In this document: piece after piece, positions 46,025 through 56,865 of the stretch
Numbering within the stretch: position 1 is the first letter of the stretch
Layout of the letters: each line of letters starts with the position of its first letter
From: Chamaea fasciata
Lineage: Eukaryota > Chordata > Aves > Passeriformes > Sylviidae
Assembly (NCBI GenBank): GCA_029207755.1
Contig: JARCOQ010000002.1
Location: forward strand, 87,012,087 to 87,076,086
DNA: 64,000 bases
Direction of reading: 5' to 3'
Position numbers and translations under genes: made by a program
Notes under the pieces: model-generated
Database searches by the model: none
Told to the model about the DNA's origin: nothing
Seen by the model: only the letters and a program-made list of their open reading frames with translations

Positions 46025-49000
46025 CTGATGAGGGAATGAAGCTAAAAGGAAGAATCTTTCTCCGCATAATTCTAATATTGATGAATTAAGGTCTAAAGTG
46101 CCTTTTTGTATTTCAAAAAACACCCAGACTCTATGCTTAAAATTGAGATTAGCTCCTTCAAGAAGCAGTAAATTCAGCAATAAGATTTAATCTCTGTGAC
46201 ACTCGAAAGACAAGATTCAATTATATTCTGTGATCTTAATTGAATTACAAAACCCCCCTCAAATGTAATGACATTATTTTATATTTTCCCCAAACCCGGC
46301 TTACTTGGATTGAAAAGAATTAAATAAGCCATGGTTTGAGAAAAATATGTTTGTTTTTGCTGCCTAATAATTCACAGCTTTGAGGAGAAGTTAATATCTT
46401 TTAAGTAAAAGACTAATATCTATCTCTGGAAGTGCTTTTTTTGACCCATCTGGTTTGTCAGAAAAGTCTCCTACCTCTGATATTTATACAATATCATGCA
46501 AATGTCAAAATCTGAATGTCATCTTCAAAGACCCTTTTATGTCAGGCAACCCCTTTATAGGGAAAAAATAAACAATTTTATGTATGCATGCTTGATGCCA
46601 GTCCAATTAATAAAAGCCTTTTTTGCTATGCTTGGCTACAAGCAAGTTTCTCTTTTGAAAATGAACAGAGGGAGAATGAGATAAAAGGTCTGTATTGTTT
46701 CCTTGCAAATTTTACAGTTTCATTTTTAATTTGTGTTTGGATGTGAGGATCTTGGTGCAGATGGTGTGATAGTCCACAGTATGTTCTGAGAACCTGAAAT
46801 GATAACAAAGATATGCAAATTGAGAGGGTGCTTTGGATGAAAGCCAGGATATCCAATTTCACAATAGCTGAAAACAAATTGATGTGCCCAGCAAACTACA
46901 CAGAGTACCACTAGGAAATGTAACAGTGCCAAAACAAATTATATTAATGACCTGAGCAGTTTGTTGAACTCTATTGGCTAGCTTAATGTTGGTTACATTT
47001 TTCTGCTTTGGCATTTCATTTACTGCACAAAACAACTTTTGTAAATGAAAAAATAAAAAAAAAGAAACCCCAACAACAAAAAAGCACTTAATGAAAAATC
47101 AATCTTGGTAATTGCGAAATAAAGTTATACAGGAATTATTTTTGCATCTGAGAAATGTCCACCATATTTCATGTGAAACAAATTTAAAAAGTAGACACTC
47201 TGAAAAATCAGAAATAGGATTTGAAATTATTTCTATGAAGAAACACAAATCTCATCCTATGTAATGTTTTAATCTAGATCAACATTACACTTAGTATTAT
47301 AAAAAAAATTATAACATTTATATTATTTGACAGACAAACATAAAGGAGTTGCTTTCAAAGAGAATATATCAGTGTAAAGGCACTGTCTGAAGTAATTCTG
47401 AAACAGTAACATTATTCACATTTTTGCCAATGTTAAAATGAGAACCTGAGCCCTTGGCTGTCATTTCTGTCTTCCCCTCCTTCTTTCTTTAAATGAAAGA
47501 TTCCTGTCTCCAAGTGAATCACGTTAAACAGACTTTTAAAAATTGTTCTTCCCCTAAACTATGCTTAAATAGATGAGAAAAAAATTCTGCCATGAATATT
47601 TGTAGATTGACTATCCCTTAACAGTTCATATATTTTTACATGAATATTTTTCTTCCATTTAGAATAGAAAGTCAAAGACACTTTCAGCTTTCATAAAATC
47701 ATACATTCACAATGCAGTGAATTGAATGCAGCTTTCATATATTTCAGTACTCCATATTGAATAACATATTTGAACTACCCAGATCCATAATCTTAATCTT
47801 TTTAAAACTTAATTTCAAATTTGATTCTAAAGAGAAGGGAAATTTTTGTTTATAAATACATACTATAACAAAGTTGGGCCTAGTATTGGTTAAATTAACT
47901 GAGTTTTGATGTGCTGCCCCTGCAGTCAGTCAGCTGCCTCCCCAGCTGGCATAAGAATACTAGAGTTTCAATAGAGATACACCAGTCTAAGACAGACAGC
48001 AGTGAATTGCATATTTTGTTTTAATTTCCAGAAACACCAATAATCCTTTGTCCATCTAAAAACTAAAGACATTTTATAACATATTAAATAAAAATGAAAA
48101 CAGTGGTAAATGCACATCCCATCTCTCCCACTTTGTGCACAGTTGTAACTTAGAGTTCTTATAAATCTGGGTCATATATTAAAATGAGAAACTGTTACTT
48201 ACTGTTTGTAACTTTATTTTAATCTATTACAAAAGTGAAAACACATACTGGCAGGGAATTCATTGAACGTTCAATATGAAGACAATGAGCCTCAACCCTT
48301 AAATGTCACCTATTGTAGATACGCTTAGATTAGTCCTACTGCCACTAAGCTGTTGTGAAAAAAAACACTTGCAGTAATATTTTACAGTTTTGTTGACTTT
48401 AGCCTGCCTTGTAACAAAAAAGTAGGTAGTTCAAGATCATGTCAATACCCTAATTTCAGTTATTGCAGTTTCATAGATAACCACAAAAAAGACCGGCAAA
48501 AAACTAAACCCATAAATGAACAAAAGCCCTCAATTTTCTCACCCCTCAAAAAAAAAAAAAAAAAAAGTCCAAACATCCCAAGCCCATTTTCTATGAGGTT
48601 TTTTTCCCTCATATTTTGTTTCTTCTTCAAAGATCTTGAACTTCAATCCAGAAGTATCCTTCTCCATGAATGAATTTGCCCTGGCTATCAGAGTACCCTT
48701 GTAATTACCCCTGTAATTCACTAAGTCCTGCAGCACCGCTTCTGCACTGGTCCTGAGCCTAGAGGCTTTTCCCCATGAGCAATTTGTTGTGGGAGAAAAT
48801 TGATGTGGAGTTACAGTAATTTGAAGGGCATTGAGGTGGGTTGGGTAAAGAGAACAGAGAAAAAGCGAGAAGGGCAAGTAATATTCTCCTTGGTCATGAG
48901 GGACTTAGAAAACATAGCCCAGATGTACAGATTCTAGATCAACACTTATGGGGAGTCTGTGGTTGGAGTTGATGATTACATGTTGGTTGCCTCTTTTTAC

Positions 49001-49659
49001 ACAAATAAACAACAGGTCTAAAAGGCTTCATGACCTCCCCCTCAGAAAACAAACCCCATCCCTGTGACAGGGTAGCAATCACATACATCTTCAAAAAATG
49101 TGTGGTAACGACCCACACCGTTATTTAAGCCTTCTCCTCTGCTTGTGATAACAGGAGGAGGTGATCTGGCTCTGTGGTTTTTACCTCATCCAGCGTTTAG
49201 AATGATTCATTGAGTGAACATGGAAGATTTAAAAGGTAAGATAAAGGTTTCTTTACTTGGTGGCATGCACTGCATGAAAATGTGTTTACTCAGGTGATTG
49301 GATTGAGGGAGATAACACAAGTCATCCAGGGAAGTACCTATAGGCTCACATGACTGATCTTGAGGGATGGATGACAAATTAGGGCTTTGGGTTTTTTTGG
49401 AAACTATGTCAAGAAAAATGTCCATACTCTATTGAGGTTTCTTTTTGACTTTAGTAAGGCCCATGTCTTCATTTATTTTGCTTTTCCCATTATCACACCA
49501 AGAGCATGGATTCTCCTCTGTGTATCTGTGCAAAGAAAGAAATGGAATAAAGGGAATAGAGAGGTAAGACACTTGTGGAGTTTATAATCTTTGATGTTGG
49601 TCACCATTTTTTATATGACTTGTGGGTTTTACTTAAGAATCTCCCAAAGTGTAAATTTA
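46025..49659. other. Unique AT-rich sequence
   Basis: No gene is supported. It contains an A-rich segment near 47048-47085 and a poly-A run of about 19 at 48548-48566. Other open frames are short and unsupported. Confidence 0.5.
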
Positions 49660-50130
49660 CTTCTCGCTTATGAAAGTACTGGGGTTACCTGGCAGTGGCA
49701 CCAGTGCAGTGAGTTCCATGTGCTGCACCAGGACTGGCTTGGAGAAGTGGGGCTGCACTGGAGCTGTAGGCACTGCCTGGTGGGTAGGCCTGCAGACCTC
49801 CCTGTGCAGCAGGTTACGTCTAAATGCTACTGGGACCTGCCCTTGTTACAGAAGGTGCACATTAAAGGGCAGGTCCCACCACAGCTAGTGGAGAAATGTC
49901 TGCTCCCTACCACAGGCATGAAATGAGGTCAGAGAGTGACAGCCCCAGCTGAGACAGTCTTTGCTCTGCTGCGGTGGGTTGCAAAACCAAGACTTTCAGT
50001 CTTCAGTGGAAAACTGGGAGCAGCTCCTTCTTGCGTGAAATGTGTAATGTCTCTTTTTAGCCGTGTGCTCTCAAGCTTGAGGTGCTTGTTCCAAACACTC
50101 TCATCTCCCACTGACTTCATTCCTCTGCGT
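49660..50130. other. GC-richer unidentified block with inverted repeats
   Basis: Distinctly GC-richer than its surroundings, with five or so CpGs. It contains a 9-bp inverted pair (CCAGTGCAG 49701-49709 and CTGCACTGG 49753-49761) and the perfect 14-bp hairpin at 49831-49878. Frames of 111 codons (49591-49926) and 123 codons (49936-50307) cross it but have no known domain. It may be an old transposon or LTR remnant, a conserved element or a non-coding RNA locus. An (AAT)7 run at 50302-50323 follows. Confidence 0.35.
49831..49878. repeat. Perfect 14-bp inverted repeat, 20-nt loop
   Basis: TGGGACCTGCCCTT (49831-49844) is the exact reverse complement of AAGGGCAGGTCCCA (49865-49878). The 48-nt fold is GC-rich and would be stable as RNA or cruciform. 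The stem is shorter than a typical pre-miRNA unless flanking pairing extends it. Confidence 0.85.
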
Positions 50131-50330
50131 TACTCCCACACTCCCCTCAGTAGGTGTGCAGTGCTGTGCCATTTATATGTTGCATACAATGTGTCTGAAA
50201 GAAGTTTAGCTTTTCTAATTAGGCACTGTGCTGTTTTAAAAACCTTTTCTTCACAGCAAGTTGAAGGTGTAAGTGCAAATTTGACACACATTTGTCAAAG
50301 GAAATAATAATAATAATAATAAAATCCTCA

Positions 50331-52178
50331 CAAAGCAATTAATAGCTTTTATTAACTGACGTATCTATGTAACAGTAAAGTATAGGTTTTAGATGAGCCT
50401 GAAAAAATGACCCTTGGTAAAGAGCTTGCTAAAAGGAATACCTTGGAGCTGTCCATCAGTTGCACAGACGCACACAAATCCTGAGCAGCAAGGCAATGTA
50501 CTCTCTGTCTTCATGCATAATACATACAAAATAGGTGAAGTGGTATGTAAAGTGAATTTTAATTGGTTATAATTGTCATTTCATTTAGTAAAGTATTGTC
50601 TGGAGACCAGGATATCAATTAGCACTCTATGGACTTGGTTACTTATGAAAATATGCATATATAGACATGATGTGCTCTAGCAGCAGATATACTTTAATTA
50701 AGAAAGTGGCACAGTAAATTAAAGACCTTTAAAGTATTAATTAATTGGTGTAGAGATCAGTTCTGAGTTTCAACTTGGTAAAGTTAGATCACTGTATTTG
50801 ATTTAAATGAGATAAGAAATAAATATGCATTCTGTGTTGTTACTAGCTTTTAAAAGGTGTTCATTGCCACAACATGTTAGCTTAAAGATGAAATAAATAT
50901 ACTACTTCCTGATACAGCACTTAAGTTTTATCATAAACTGGAGATGCTTAAAGTTATCTTTTTTTCCTACTAAAATATCAACAAGAAGTGTTTTGTCAGG
51001 AGTCTTTATCCTACTCTTTGTGTGTATGTCCTTCATATCCCTTGGTATTAATAAACACCCCAGCACTAATAAGCTAAAGAGAAGTGACTGATGTATTCCA
51101 CACTATTATTTAGATTGTTGGTAACCAAGGCAGGTACGTTGGTTAGGGGTTTTTTTACCACCTTCTTCTTCTTTCCATGGGGGATGAAGAGGGACCTGTT
51201 CCTTTTTAACCACTTGCTCTGAATGACTTTTATACCCAATATAAGTGAGAAAAGAGGATGAATGTCACCTCTCTTCTCTTTCTCCTCCTGTCGATGCATA
51301 CTCCTTCTTTTGATTGACAGCTACTAATAACCTTCCTGCCCTAAGTGCCATGGAGACACTTTATTAGGACAAACAGCCAAGGAAATCTAGGAAAGAAGCC
51401 AAGCCTGCAGTGAGTTATTATCGGGCTTGTATTTATCTCAGCTTTGTAATTTTTTTCAGTGATATGCAAATCCTGAAATAGATCTTCTTCTGTTGAAGGA
51501 CAGGTCCCTCTGTTAATTGATCCACTGAGATTCAGCCTAACCTCTTTTAGCTATCAGCCAGGGAAACAGGCTACATAAAAGAGTCTCAGTGCTGTATACA
51601 GTTCACATAAATTCACAGTGCATTCTACAAGGAAAACTTCCGCACAGAAAATGCATTTTTAGTTCCTGAACATATTTTACATATCAGTGTTATCTGCATA
51701 ACAGATCAAACTGATTTGTTTATTTGTTTATTAGATATGTATGAGGGTACACTCTTATAATCAAATGCAATTTTAGATGGAGCTTACTTTCTTTCTGGAA
51801 TGACGTGCCACAAATATGTATTGTAAAAACGCATTAAATGAAATTCAGACATAATGAAAATGCGTTTGTTCAAAATCACCATTAAAAAAAAAAGCTACAT
51901 TACAGAAACACTTTATTACTGAGCAATTTGACTGCTTGGGAATTAGCAACACAGGTGCATCTCCCACATGCCTTAAGATTCTGCAAACATTTTTGTTTCT
52001 GTGTGGAGAGTTGCAGCAAGAAGGTAACAGTGATTCAAATAGGTTTTTAATAGCATATTAATAACAGCAGCAGGATGGATTTACTTCTGTTTTGTTTCTC
52101 TATAGAGATAGGTCCATTTAGTAAGGAATCTATTTGACAGTAGAACTAGTAACAAAGGAAAATGTTCATGGAAACACC
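50331..52178. other. Unique AT-rich sequence
   Basis: No gene is supported. 50640-50840 is rich in TTAATTAA, ATTTAAAT and ATATGCAT motifs typical of homeodomain or POU sites, but these are also expected from base composition. No repeats are recognised. Confidence 0.45.

Positions 52179-52220
<42 letters not shown>
52179..52220. repeat. (AAT)14 microsatellite
   Basis: Forty-two bases of uninterrupted AAT units. A perfect trinucleotide array of this length is likely to be length-polymorphic. It lies upstream of a MIR copy. Confidence 0.98.
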
Positions 52221-52255
52221 TACCATCATAGTAATATCAAAGAGCAGTAAAAGTG

Positions 52256-52440
52256 GCCTTATTTTTGTATTTACATAGCATCTCTCATGGGTAACAATCC
52301 TGAAGATCCTCATCAACACCTAACATAGTGGCATCAGTACAAGTATGGCTATTGCTGAGACAGGGAAGATACCCAAAGAGGGGGCAAATTTGTAGCTGAG
52401 TTCAAACTGCTGTAGAGTGAACAGGCATCAATAATACTCA
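52256..52440 (-). repeat. Possible MIR-like remnant
   Basis: TTTGTATTTACATAGCATCTCTCATGGG resembles the reverse-complemented start of amniote MIR (TTATATAGCGCCTTTCAT), and a GAAGATCC segment follows. Divergence is high and the core with GGAAACTGAGG is not visible, so this is a weak call. Confidence 0.25.
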
Positions 52441-52540
52441 CACAGTGTGAACCAGCTTTTATTCTGACACCTCATCTAAACACGCCAACATGAAGTACAT
52501 GGGAAATCTATTACCAAAACCTTCCTGGTGTCTCAACCTG

Positions 52541-52770
52541 AGAGACAGAGCGATGTGCAGTAATGAGGTGTGAGGCACGAAAGCCTGCACTCTAATCCCA
52601 GTTCTGCCCGCCAAATTATGTCATGGCCTTGAGCAAGTCATTTCACCTCTACTACTTTAAAATGAGGATGATAAGCCTTACAAAGCTCAGTCTATGATTC
52701 TAACTCAGTACGTGTTTGCAAAATGCTTTCAATATTTGAAATACTTATGCAGGTATGAATAATTTTTGTG
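52541..52770 (+). repeat. MIR (amniote CORE-SINE), near full length
   Basis: The clearest SINE in the window. It carries CTCTAATCCCAGTTCTGCCC, then GGCCTTGAGCAAGTCATTTC, then TTTAAAATGAGGATGATAAG, in the MIR order. It continues with the 3' part (GTTTGCAAAATGCTTTCAAT, ending in GAATAATTTTTG). The RNA polymerase III tRNA-like head is decayed. Confidence 0.88.
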
Positions 52771-55053
52771 AGTTCAACAATAGTAACTGGAGTGAGAAGC
52801 TTCTCAAGAGGCAGCATTATTAGAGTTGGCAAGGATTCAAGAGAATCTAAATTTCAACTTAGATTAGAATACAGACCTCTCCTAACACTGAACATTAAAG
52901 TTTCCATAGAAAAATTTCATGCTTTGTTCCCATGTCTCCAGTAAGGTAATGGGAGAACCTAGAAAGGAATACTTTTACATGTTTGGGATATGAGATCTAG
53001 AATTAATGTGAAATTAAAGCACTTTTGGAAATGTTTGATTCTTGCTAATTTTAGTCACATTGTGACCCATGCTTGTAGCTGATGCATTTAGGGCTGACAT
53101 TGGTGGAGAACACCAAAAATCAAAATTAAACTTCTAAATTACTGGGTTGTTTTGGGCGTTTCAGATGTGATGGATCTTCAAACTGTGCCATTGAACACCT
53201 AGTTTTTCTTAATAAGGTGATTTTTAGACAGATTTTACAAGTTTAGCTAACTTGTCCTCAAGTCCTTTACTCTTTCTATTGGTCCTCAAGGATTTTTCCA
53301 TCAGTTATTGTGTAGAAGTAAATTCACTAGGCAAATCTTTGGTTTGTAAAGCTCAGTTGCATGTAGTTCATATATCTGGTGGTGCCTTAACAGTACTAGA
53401 TAAATTGTCTGTGTTACATTAAACAAAGCACTACAGCTCGAGAGATGTTAAATAATAATGGATTGTGCAGATGACTGCTAAATTGACATTGCGGGAGTTT
53501 ACTCCTTTGTATTTTTCTGACTGAGGTCATTTCTAAGTAATGAAGATGTGAAATAAAATTATTGCTCAGCCCTCTTCAGATTTCATCATCTTTTTCTGCT
53601 CTGCAATTCCACCCTTCCATTTCCTCTCTGGTCATTTGCACAGTGGTGTGTTAATAATTAGAAGGAAACATCTAGCAAATGACATCATTTCAGGGGCTAC
53701 GTCTCTGCAGAGGAGTAAATGTATCAATAGGAGAATTAAAAGAGTAAAGGAAGGGATATTTCAGTAAAAATGTTCGTGTGACATTTATCACTAGGTATAA
53801 GGATTTAAGAGATTTTCTCTTCAAGAAAAAAAAACAGGAGTCTTGAAAGTAGATTTTCTATCTACTGGTTTTGAAAGAAAAATTGACTCTAGAGAAGAGA
53901 GAGCACAGCATTTCTGTGAAGAAGTGTGTTTTGAAAACAAACTTTTCTTCCTGTGATTTCTGTTGTGTTTGAGTGAAAGATATCCAGCTGAAATTAGCTA
54001 TGTTTTTGTGCCTAAACCCAGAAATTTCACAGAATTTTTTGGAAGCAATTCTTTCTCAAGCATGAGATGACAGTATAAGGCAAGCATCTCACATTCCAAA
54101 GAATTTATGATTTAACTGGAGGTTTTTGTACAGATACATGAGGACAAGTGAAAAAGATTTCAGCTAAAAAAGGGTATACAAGTAGAAAGTCAGCAGCTCA
54201 GTGCACAGAGACATTAAAGTGCCTGTACTACAACAGAACTAAAGGGGTAATGTAGGAATGTATACTTTATTACCTTAGATGCTACAAAAACATGGAATTA
54301 AAAAGTGGAGTTTACTAACCTGCTTCTCTAGGAGAGGTGATTTTCATATGGAATCCTTAAGAGAGAGAGTAGGGCTTACTCCTGTATTTCTCTTTTCAGT
54401 ATTTGATTTGTTGCAAACTAACTCATAATCTGTAATAGTTTTAGAGGACATACAATAATTTTCTCCCTCCCTCCTTCTCTTTTTTGTATATAAAATGACC
54501 TTCTCTATATACACACATACACATATATTGCATTTATTTGTATATAAACACACATATTTGTGCAGACTATATTTACTAGCTCATTGCCAATATCAAATGG
54601 GAAACATATTCAGTCTTTAATAATACAGAGGGGTTTTCTTGAAAAAAATTGGCAAGGCTCTCCTTACTTCTCTGCGATCACAATTAAGCCAGTGATAAGT
54701 GCTTTGGGAGCAGGTTCTTAAGCAGTAAATAAATGAAAGAATATTATGACAAAACAGTGCTGTCTTTAGAAACCTATTAATAAATAAGACACGCTAATTT
54801 TGATTAATCGGGTCAGTTAGAAGCTATAAGTATAACAACTTTAAGGAGAGATTAACATCTGAAAAATCCTTTTTTCTGGAATCATAAGCCTTACTAATTT
54901 TGCATTCATTTGATTTGACACATAGAGAGCTGGGCAGGGATGCATCATAACACCATCTGAACAGGCCTGTGAGGATAGTTTTATTGGTAATGGTTTCAAA
55001 CCTAAGGCAGTGCTAAAAGGTAGCACAATTTAATCCAACCAAAGCAAAACATA
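52771..55053. other. Unique AT-rich sequence
   Basis: No gene is supported. 54480-54560 is a TA/CA-rich imperfect dinucleotide stretch. Everything else is AT-rich single-copy DNA. Confidence 0.5.
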
Positions 55054-55215
55054 GTGGGTTTTTGTTTGTTGTGGGTGCTTTTTGTAGGTTTTTTGTTTTG
55101 GTTTTTTGTTTGTTTTTGTTTTTTTTTGGGTTTGTTTGTTTTTGATTTGTGGTTTTGTTTTTGTTTTTGTTTGTTTGTGGGGTTAGTTTTTTTTTTCATT
55201 TTAAATTTTTTTTTA
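55054..55215. repeat. G/T low-complexity tract
   Basis: About 160 bp nearly all T and G on the plus strand (TTTTTGTTTG and GTTTTGGTTTTTTG types). It mirrors in composition the A/C tract at 33885 on the opposite strand. Open frames on both strands (54 to 80 codons) are by-products. Confidence 0.9.
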
Positions 55216-56797
55216 CTGATACTGCTTTTTAGTTTTTTATCTACTCACAATAATCTGAGAACAAAGAAGCTGACAAAAAAAGGAGGGCTCTTTTAAAACC
55301 CAGGACATCAGAATAAGGCTAGTCAGCTTTTCTTAGTGGACAAAGTGAAAGAGAAATGTTCTATTCCTTAAAGTTCGTGGAAGTAAAGGTTTCTCAAAGT
55401 CAGGGTAATACAGCAGGTGACAGAGAGCACATAGCCTACAGGCACGTCTACAGGCCATTCACGTTTTCCTCACACATGCTGTTAAAAGGATGTTTTATCC
55501 TGAGGCAAAGTTACACTGAAAGAGTTAAAAACCACTTTAGAACATCATGTGTCATGTCACAGGCTTCAGAAAAACTGCTGAAGTGTTGCAATGCATATCA
55601 TGTTTTTTCTTCATTACATTTATTTTACTAAGAAATTGTGCTTACGCTTGATCCAAAGCTTGATCAATCCTCAGTACTTTTCCTTGTTGTATATTTTTTT
55701 ATTATTTTTTTTAGCACTTATATCAAAAAACTGTAGATTAAACCAAATAAATTTAGTATCCCCAAACTGAAAAACACTGAAAATATTAAAATTGTCATCC
55801 ATATTAGGAATAACTTTGGCCAGTTATCTAGCAGCTGAAGATTGGCATAGATCCATGAATTCAATAGTACTACACTGATTTACTTCATTAGAGATGCTGT
55901 CAAAAGATATTTGGGGGATAAAGAATAAAAAATCTAAACCTAAAAAGTAAGCATATAAGGCAAAATAGAAATGATCAGCAATTTCACAAAATTTAGAATT
56001 TATAGAAACACAGATTCTCTTGATTTGAAACAGCAGGGAAATTGCAAACATTAACGTTTGAACTGCTATAACTGGAAACAGTGCTAAAAAAAGAAAGTGA
56101 ACAAAAAGTCTTGTTTATATCAGGATAGCATGACCCAAGACCTTTCTCTGCCCTTTGAGAGCATCTCTGTATGAGCATCTAGTCAGGAGTCTAACTGAAA
56201 GACCTGTGAAGAAGCAAACTACTGTTATAGACCATCTCTTACAAACAGGCAGGAGCACGTTTTGGTTATAAAATACAATAGAATCTGTCAGAGGGGAAAC
56301 TAAAAAAATCATTTAGTCTCTGTTTGCACATACATTTTACAATCTCATGCAAGATGGCAAAGAAAAAAGCAGTGCTCTCACTGAGTCTGGAAGCAGGCTA
56401 AGGGAGAGCTGCTCTTGCAAGAAAAAGGCAGCACTGAGTGCTGTCACTATTCACTATTCACCATCCGAGGAAATCAGGCTGCTAGTCCAAGAGGACAGAC
56501 TGTGTAGGAAAGACCACCTGAAGTAACTTGTCGTTCAGACCTGACCCCTGAAAAAATTAGGACTCTTTCCATGCTGACCGTGTGAATCCTGACCCTAAAG
56601 ATCTTTATTTATGTAGTCCAGAGCTTGTAGATATGTATAGAAAGCACTATCACACCTACTTAACAGAATTACAGTGGTCAAGCCAAACCCTCCTGGGAAA
56701 AGAGCCTATCTGACTGTTATCTTATGGCTTTTGCCACACAGCTTTCATCCTGGAGAGGGGAAAGGAGGAACATCCACCCACCTATGTGGCCTTTGGA
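55216..56797. other. Unique AT-rich sequence
   Basis: No gene, repeat family or exon-like segment is supported. Frames of 60-90 codons on both strands have no recognisable domains. Confidence 0.5.
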
Positions 56798-56865
56798 GTC
56801 ATAGAATCATTCAGGGTAGAAAAGGCCTGTAAGACCCTTGAGTTGAACTGAAAACATATCAATGC
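56798..56865 (-). repeat. CR1 LINE 3' end fragment
   Basis: The plus strand reads TCATAGAATCATTCAGGGTA followed by GAAAAGGCCTGTAAGACCCT, the reverse complement of an avian CR1 tail (TTCTATGA end). Only about 68 bp are recognisable. Confidence 0.85.

Noticed and set aside
49591..50307. Frames of 111 and 123 codons over the GC-richer block
   Set aside because: No domain, both cross inverted repeats, and longer chance frames are expected where fewer A/T-rich stop codons occur.
55002..55296. Frames of 65 and 80 codons on opposite strands
   Set aside because: Created by the G/T tract; composition is simple repeats of Phe/Val/Leu/Cys or Lys/Asn/Gln.
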